Positions 60,659 to 64,000 of a stretch of DNA of 64,000 nt are shown here, in pieces. Every line of letters starts with the position of its first letter. Position 1 is the first letter of the stretch. The DNA comes from Alviniconcha marisindica (Eukaryota; Mollusca; Gastropoda; Provannidae), in the NCBI GenBank assembly GCA_018857735.1, contig JABMCL010002057.1, forward strand, positions 85,001-149,000. Reading direction: 5' to 3'. The position numbers were made by a program, and so were the translations under genes. The notes under the pieces are model-generated. The model saw nothing but the letters and a program-made list of their open reading frames with translations. It did not search any database and was not told where the DNA came from.

Positions 60659-62432
60659 AGTGCATGCATGCACATTTGTTTTAACTTTGTTTAGCTTCTT
60701 TACTTTGTAATGGGCAAATATGCTCCAATTTGAAGAAATAGCACCAACAAATACATTATCGTTACTATTATACCCAGAGACAGGGAATAACAGAGACCGC
60801 TCAAGGGCAATAAATAATGAGGCTGCCAACCAAAGGGATGCAACTCTTGGCTGGCAGATTAATTGCCGCTTAGCAGTTTCTATTCTTTTCTGTCTGTGGT
60901 AATTTTAGGGCTGACCATCAGATTTTTTGGGGAACTCCATGTGACTTACCCTCCTCTCAGAAAACAGTACATTTACCCGCACTTTCAAAATTCTTATTCC
61001 TGTGTGGCAAAATCTAGACATCACGCAGCAACCAGGTGGGAAAAATACGATGGAAAACTTACATTTGCCTAACTCCAAACACTGCCTCAGCGGTACTCGT
61101 GTACAGTCAACATCAACAGTAAGTAAGCAGTCCGTTGAGAAACTCACCTGAAAGTTTTCATCCTCAATGCTGTCAGCCTGCTCCTCTGCAGGCAACGTGT
61201 GCACAGTTCTGCTGCTCCCGTTGGTGCTGGACTTGGGGGGTGACACGGCGTCGGCACGGGCCACCTTCGCAGGAGGTGCTGATGACCCATCCCTTTGTGA
61301 GTCTCCTGAGTGCTTGTGGCTTCCCTTCGATCCCCTGTGAGCTCGTCTGTGGAATGACGGGACTAACTGATAGAGTTCAGCATGAATGCACAGTGCAACC
61401 ACTCAAGACACCAATTTTGCCATGGAATATGCCGTGATGGAGCATATTTTGTAATTCAATGCGGATGCGCTCTCTGATCAGAATGAGTGATGCCAGGCTA
61501 AACAACAACAGCCTACCAACTGTGTAACCAACTCTTTTCACTTGATTAATGTTGTTGCTACCATCCCCTCCATGCTTTTGCATGTTCATATTGCAACTCA
61601 CACTCTGAGCATTGCTTTACGGCACCTTCCCCCAAACTCTGCCAGAAATGGTTATGCCACTGAGCTGTCCACCGACGCGGTCAGTGCCCTCCGAAAGGTC
61701 TGGGTACTAATAAGACTGTACAAGCAACACAGCGCCTACGCACCCACATAAACATGAGGCACCCGCTCCAGGTAAAAAAATAATTTAAAAAAATCCATCT
61801 CAATTCAAACAATTTTGGTTTTATTTGTGCTGCTGTAAGCAACGTGGTCAGTTATAAAAGAAACGTCTGATATAACTTGAGTTGTCTGTTGCACACTTAC
61901 TGCCGTGTGAGCGTCATCGAAAAACTGTCTGTTAGGTGAGAGTTTTTCCAGACCTATGGTGTAATCAACTATGGCAGTGGCTGGAAGAAGGATGTTGTAA
62001 ACCAGTGCTTGCAGTGTGACCAGTGCAACTTCATGGTTGACAACTTAATATCTGGTGGAAATATCCGTCATCATGCCTGTCGAGCTTTATTGAGTAGAAA
62101 TCCCTACTGTTTAATACAGTAACAGCTCTGCAGATTATTATTTTTCTATCTCTCTCTCACACACGCACACACACACAAATGGTGCTACTTCTTGTCTAAA
62201 AAGTAAACTTTAAAAAAAAAAAACCCAGATAATTTCAGAAGGCAAATGGGGACTACCCCCCCCCCCCCCCCAACCCAATAAACTAATAAAGCAAGGTGTC
62301 AACAGTTACTGATAATATGATTTAAAACACACACCTTAAACTTCCTAAAGATCCATTTTTAAACGTTTAACAAACTGAGCACAGGGGTGGGGGTCAGGTG
62401 GCATGGGGAAGAAGAAAAACAGAGAAATCATC

Positions 62433-62517
<85 letters not shown>

Positions 62518-62613
62518 CATCACTCACTTTGATTTTGACTTCCCCTTCTTGGGCTTGGCTTCAATAATAGCAGAGGCATCAAAGGTAAATCCTACCGGTC
62601 GCTTAGGGTCCTG
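51789..62613 (-). CDS. DUF4211-domain protein gene (CCDC82/QSER1/PRR12-like), C-terminal 11 exons
   Basis: Eleven exons join without a phase error into 389 residues ending in a stop. Residues 1-95 are low-complexity, rich in Lys, Ser, Pro and Ala, with a basic stretch (KPKKGKSKSKR) that could be a nuclear localisation signal. Residues 96-185 form a conserved block (YPIWRLEQG, KFEMIIENGRIHH, WVPSMRAGYIPIRVLVI). Residues 187-389 resemble DUF4211: an acidic/hydrophobic helix part (DPLVDHFNVYLQIFLSQS), a CxxC at 278-281 (SCQAC), and YHNLHHFKYRLYQRC near 330-344. The SCQAC and HFKYRLYQ segments line up with human CCDC82 as I remember it; QSER1 and PRR12 also carry DUF4211. Function in this organism is not known; the relatives are nuclear or chromatin-linked. 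The N terminus lies past the right edge. Which of the three is the true orthologue remains open. Confidence 0.8.
52362..52454 (-). CDS. DUF4211 gene penultimate exon
   Basis: Thirty-one codons from VHMVRESNRSQNIKEE to CLQNRGWVLK, phase 0 at both ends. Acceptor 'tgccctttcag', donor 'gtcagtgc'. ILDQCLQNRGW parallels the IFRRSKENGW region at the end of CCDC82. Confidence 0.84.
53042..53660. repeat. 21-22-bp minisatellite in a DUF4211 gene intron, about 28 copies
   Basis: Units alternate between 'ggggcttgctagagttgagc' and 'gggcttgctagaatcaatca', so the true period is the roughly 43-bp dimer. It runs to within 45 bp of the exon at 53705. Confidence 0.94.
53705..53800 (-). CDS. DUF4211 gene exon: HHFKYRLYQRC signature
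   Basis: Thirty-two codons from EFLVGKTAAPFVTQYHN to RCRAK, phase 0 at both ends. Acceptor 'aatgtttcag', donor 'gtgggtgt'. This is the most recognisable DUF4211 segment. Confidence 0.9.
54160..54430. repeat. 69-bp minisatellite, about 4 copies, ABAB order
   Basis: The unit has 'cacttccatttctgactgg' and 'gtttagcaaacaaactgatt'. Units 1 and 3 share 'gacattgacag'; units 2 and 4 share 'gacattctca'. It lies next to the exon at 54459. Confidence 0.94.
54459..54566 (-). CDS. DUF4211 gene exon with second CxxC cysteine
   Basis: Thirty-six codons from ACENSSPPTIKSVLFHG to SSDNSSQ, phase 0 at both ends. Acceptor 'ctttgccag', donor 'gtaacttc'. It corresponds to the segment after the cysteine pair in CCDC82 (SGELYN-like to HGAAYD). 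Confidence 0.88.
55241..55306 (-). CDS. DUF4211 gene exon ending in first CxxC cysteine
   Basis: Twenty-two codons from ECMRTKPQMREINRPN to KQSCQ, phase 0 at both ends. Acceptor 'ggtctttcag', donor 'gtaaagtg'. The CxxC motif is split across this exon and the next. Confidence 0.86.
55330..55420. repeat. 28-bp tandem repeat, 3 copies
   Basis: The unit is 'aacaaccaatcagaaactg' plus 'gaactgcat', 25 bp upstream of the exon at 55306 in gene orientation. Confidence 0.88.
56246..56343 (-). CDS. DUF4211 gene exon: EYFYLVPLEKID helix
   Basis: Two bases complete Glu, then 32 codons from YFYLVPLEKIDKMIDHK to WKPKFR. Acceptor 'ctcatttcag', donor 'gtcagtac'. The amphipathic pattern suggests helices. Confidence 0.86.
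56476..57266 (+). mobile_element. TTAA-bounded TIR element with a decayed ORF start
   Basis: The ends 'aggacaagtccaaggtt' and 'aaccttggacttttact' are inverted repeats (14 of 17 bases) inside TTAA sites, about 790 bp apart. On the + strand an ATG at 56679 opens a frame with SSEDETDTLPERPTRIQPY, then a stop and FEPV. IQPY-FEP is a pattern I associate with transposon-borne P2X7-C-like domain proteins in invertebrates; that link is from memory. GC content is raised in the middle compared with the flanks. Confidence 0.6.
57390..57430. repeat. 'tagcgctatata' dispersed-repeat terminus
   Basis: A short string beside ATT triplets, similar to those at 23850-23880 and 63150-63230. Confidence 0.35.
57912..58027 (-). 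CDS. DUF4211 gene exon: start of DUF4211 region
   Basis: One base completes Ser, then 38 codons from LEVQYEDDPLVDHFNVYLQ to LAAIRKSQ, with one base of a Glu codon at the end. Acceptor 'gccgttccacag', donor 'gtagctg'. Confidence 0.86.
58447..58550 (-). pseudogene. Two decayed copies of an exon 3' edge plus donor
   Basis: On the - strand, 'gatgtcaggtacggtctg' and 'gatggcaggtacagtctg' match the real boundary 'gatggcaggtatgttctg' of the exon ending at 58893. About 20 exon bases and 15 intron bases are retained in each, and both keep a GT at the donor position. They sit downstream of the true donor, separated from it by the 58545-58870 array. Confidence 0.8.
58545..58870. repeat. 28-bp minisatellite, about 11 copies
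   Basis: The unit is 'gttctgttctacagtagag' plus 'ttatacact', with some units lengthened by 'gctctgtt'. It ends 22 bp from the exon boundary at 58893. Confidence 0.95.
58893..59023 (-). CDS. DUF4211 gene exon: WVPSMRAGYIPIRVLVI block
   Basis: Forty-three codons from YSSWVPSMRAGYIPIR to PKPPADG plus two bases of a Ser codon. Acceptor 'tttcatcag', donor 'gtatgttc'. Two decayed copies of its 3' edge, donor included, lie in the downstream intron at 58447-58550. Confidence 0.88.
59846..59986 (-). CDS. DUF4211 gene exon: WRLEQG / FEMIIENG block
   Basis: Forty-seven whole codons from VGRFLLEKKDLHNYESYPIW to HHKAVST, acceptor 'ggttgcag', donor 'gtgagtgg'. The codon pattern is clearly protein-coding. 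The first 13 codons and the acceptor exist again in the upstream intron as a truncated copy (60077-60205). Confidence 0.88.
60077..60205 (-). pseudogene. Truncated duplicate of an exon 5' end, with acceptor
   Basis: A 128-bp tandem copy of 59949-60076. On the - strand it has an intact 'cag' acceptor and then reads VGRFLLEKKNLHN (the real exon has VGRFLLEKKDLHN) before breaking off. Intron sequence upstream of the acceptor ('aaaacatgaactacagcaag') is duplicated too. Confidence 0.9.
60590..60658. repeat. (TG)n microsatellite
   Basis: About 33 TG units in the intron between the exons at 59986 and 61148. Confidence 0.96.
61148..61346 (-). CDS. DUF4211 gene exon: basic, Ser-rich linker
   Basis: Acceptor 'cgtcattccacag', donor 'gtgagttt'. 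One base finishes the split Lys codon, then 66 residues follow from RAHRGSKGSHKHSG to SIEDENFQ. It is low-complexity and probably disordered. The frame is set by the neighbouring exons on both sides. Confidence 0.8.
62435..62512. repeat. (GA)n microsatellite
   Basis: About 39 GA units ending 15 bp from the donor side of the exon at 62528. Confidence 0.97.
62528..62613 (-). CDS. DUF4211 gene, first visible exon
   Basis: Read on the - strand, acceptor 'ttttattttaacag' and donor 'gtgagtg'. It encodes QDPKRPVGFTFDASAIIEAK and a Lys-rich end, leaving two bases of a Lys codon completed by the next exon. A second AG three bases in (cagcag) makes a NAGNAG acceptor, so one Gln may be optional. Earlier exons were not found between here and the window end. 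Confidence 0.75.
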
Positions 62614-62658
62614 CTGTTAAAATAAAAACATAGATGAATTAATGCATGATTTTTTTTT

Positions 62659-62665
<7 letters not shown>

Positions 62666-62739
<74 letters not shown>
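62666..62739. repeat. (GA)n microsatellite
   Basis: Two GA runs with one 'ggag' step between them. Confidence 0.96.
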
Positions 62740-62742
<3 letters not shown>

Positions 62743-62818
62743 CATGCATTTTGTTTTAAAACTGAGTGAGAGAATACGGAATACAGAAATTTTATTCAAT
62801 AAGGCCATAACCCCATTT

Positions 62819-62984
<166 letters not shown>

Positions 62985-63149
62985 CAGAGAGAAAATTATA
63001 TGTCCAGCAAAACATCTAGCAGTTCAGGCTTCCAAAAGGCACACTGACACCAGCAGCACAATACTGTTTAGTCTGTCACCAGCATGCAGACTGCATTGCA
63101 TAACCCCTTTGATCGGCCTTCCACCACAGTCTGGACAGCACAATACTGT

Positions 63150-63230
63150 TAATAATAATAATAATAAAGAGGATTTCTAGAGCGCCCATCTACCACACTA
63201 GGTGGCAGCACAGGGCGCTTTACAATAACA
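63150..63230. repeat. (AAT)n with 'gcgctttacaataac' motif
   Basis: AAT triplets are followed by 'tctagagcgcccatctacc' and 'cagggcgctttac', probably the terminus of a dispersed repeat. Confidence 0.45.
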
Positions 63231-64000
63231 CTAACCACACACACACACAATGTTATCAGCATGCAGATTGCATGAATAGTTGTTCATTTACTGCATGCAT
63301 AATCCTTCATTTAACAACCCCTTTGGATCACAATCCTTCATTTAATAACCCCGCTTGATCAGCCTACCACCATAGCCTGGACAATCCATCACCTGCAGCA
63401 AATCCCCCCCCCATAAGAACACAATTATAATATATTATTATGTAAACTGGAGGAAAAAACAAAACAAACAATTTCATTATCAAGCACAGCTGATGTTGCA
63501 GTAAAAGCAAGTCACATGGAACTGAATATTCAGGTATGTTGTTACTATGGCCGAATGGGGGTAATTCAAGCAAATGATGTTGAATGTAAATGTATATGAC
63601 TTAGTGCCAAAAAGTGCGCAAATGGGGGGTCCGATTTTTGACTGTAAATAAAATCTGTTTCAAACACTTTGTCTTGTTGTTGCTTTTGTGTGCGTTCATA
63701 ATTGGTCAGTATCACAGTGGAAACAATATGAGCTTCAAATCTGGAGCAGCTGGAGAAATATTATTTTTTGAAAGTGAAAAGCGCCCTGAAATTTGACCCC
63801 TGAAAACGGACACGCTCATGGTGAGTGCTTTCGATGCTTTCATTCACGTACATGACGAATCAAAACATTACCCCAGTCACCGATTTGCACAGAGGAAATA
63901 TCGCTTTACACAGTGCATATAAAATCGATTATCACTAAGTTTTGTTTTTGGAGTTAGAGGCTCCGAAATGTCCCTCGGTTGAATGTTATGTGTTTTGAAA
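63231..64000. other. No gene recognised
   Basis: Unique AT-rich DNA; presumably intron or 5' flank of the DUF4211 gene. No upstream exon could be supported. Confidence 0.5.

Overview
This window looks like nuclear genomic DNA from an invertebrate animal, most likely a mollusc and perhaps a gastropod. The evidence is split genes with consensus GT-AG introns, metazoan protein families, a tRNA-headed SINE family, and a very dense load of (GA)n, (GT)n and poly-C/poly-G tracts and minisatellites. The animal assignment is well supported by the genes; the mollusc assignment is an inference from repeat style. No bacterial operons, CRISPR arrays, rRNA or intact tRNA genes were seen.

Two genes can be read with confidence, and they converge tail to tail. 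On the + strand the window holds the last three exons of a MOB2-type kinase activator (4386-4482, 9634-9758, 10424-10944). Splice phases agree (2, then 1) and all four zinc ligands of the MOB fold are present. Earlier exons lie in or before the first 4.4 kb and were not found. On the - strand, eleven phase-consistent exons from 62613 down to 51789 encode the C-terminal 389 residues of a DUF4211-type protein (CCDC82/QSER1/PRR12-like), with a basic serine-rich region, a conserved beta-type block, a CxxC motif and a stop codon. Its 5' exons lie beyond the right edge. A 27-nt micro-exon at 24677-24703 reading three Gly-X-Y triplets is a weak sign of a third, collagen-like gene.

About 40 kb between the two stop codons is non-coding as far as I can see and is dominated by repeats. 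Regions: 1-4.4 kb, SINE and SINE fragments, then microsatellites; 4.8-7.1 kb, two large minisatellites in a MOB2 intron; 11-18 kb, MOB2 3' UTR and unique DNA; 17.7-21.4 kb, minisatellites including one grown from a SINE tail; 23-30 kb, SINEs, a 1.2-kb G-rich array and GA-rich elements; 30-32 kb, a nested TTAA-targeting MITE and a locally duplicated segment; 32-39 kb, more arrays; 39-48 kb, calmer DNA with two more MITEs and a foldback; 49.6-62 kb, the DUF4211 gene with arrays in nearly every intron.

The most interesting observations are partial exon copies in two introns of the DUF4211 gene, a piggyBac-like MITE family with a filled/empty site comparison, and minisatellites that grew from dispersed-repeat tails. 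I do not see a previously undescribed multi-gene system.
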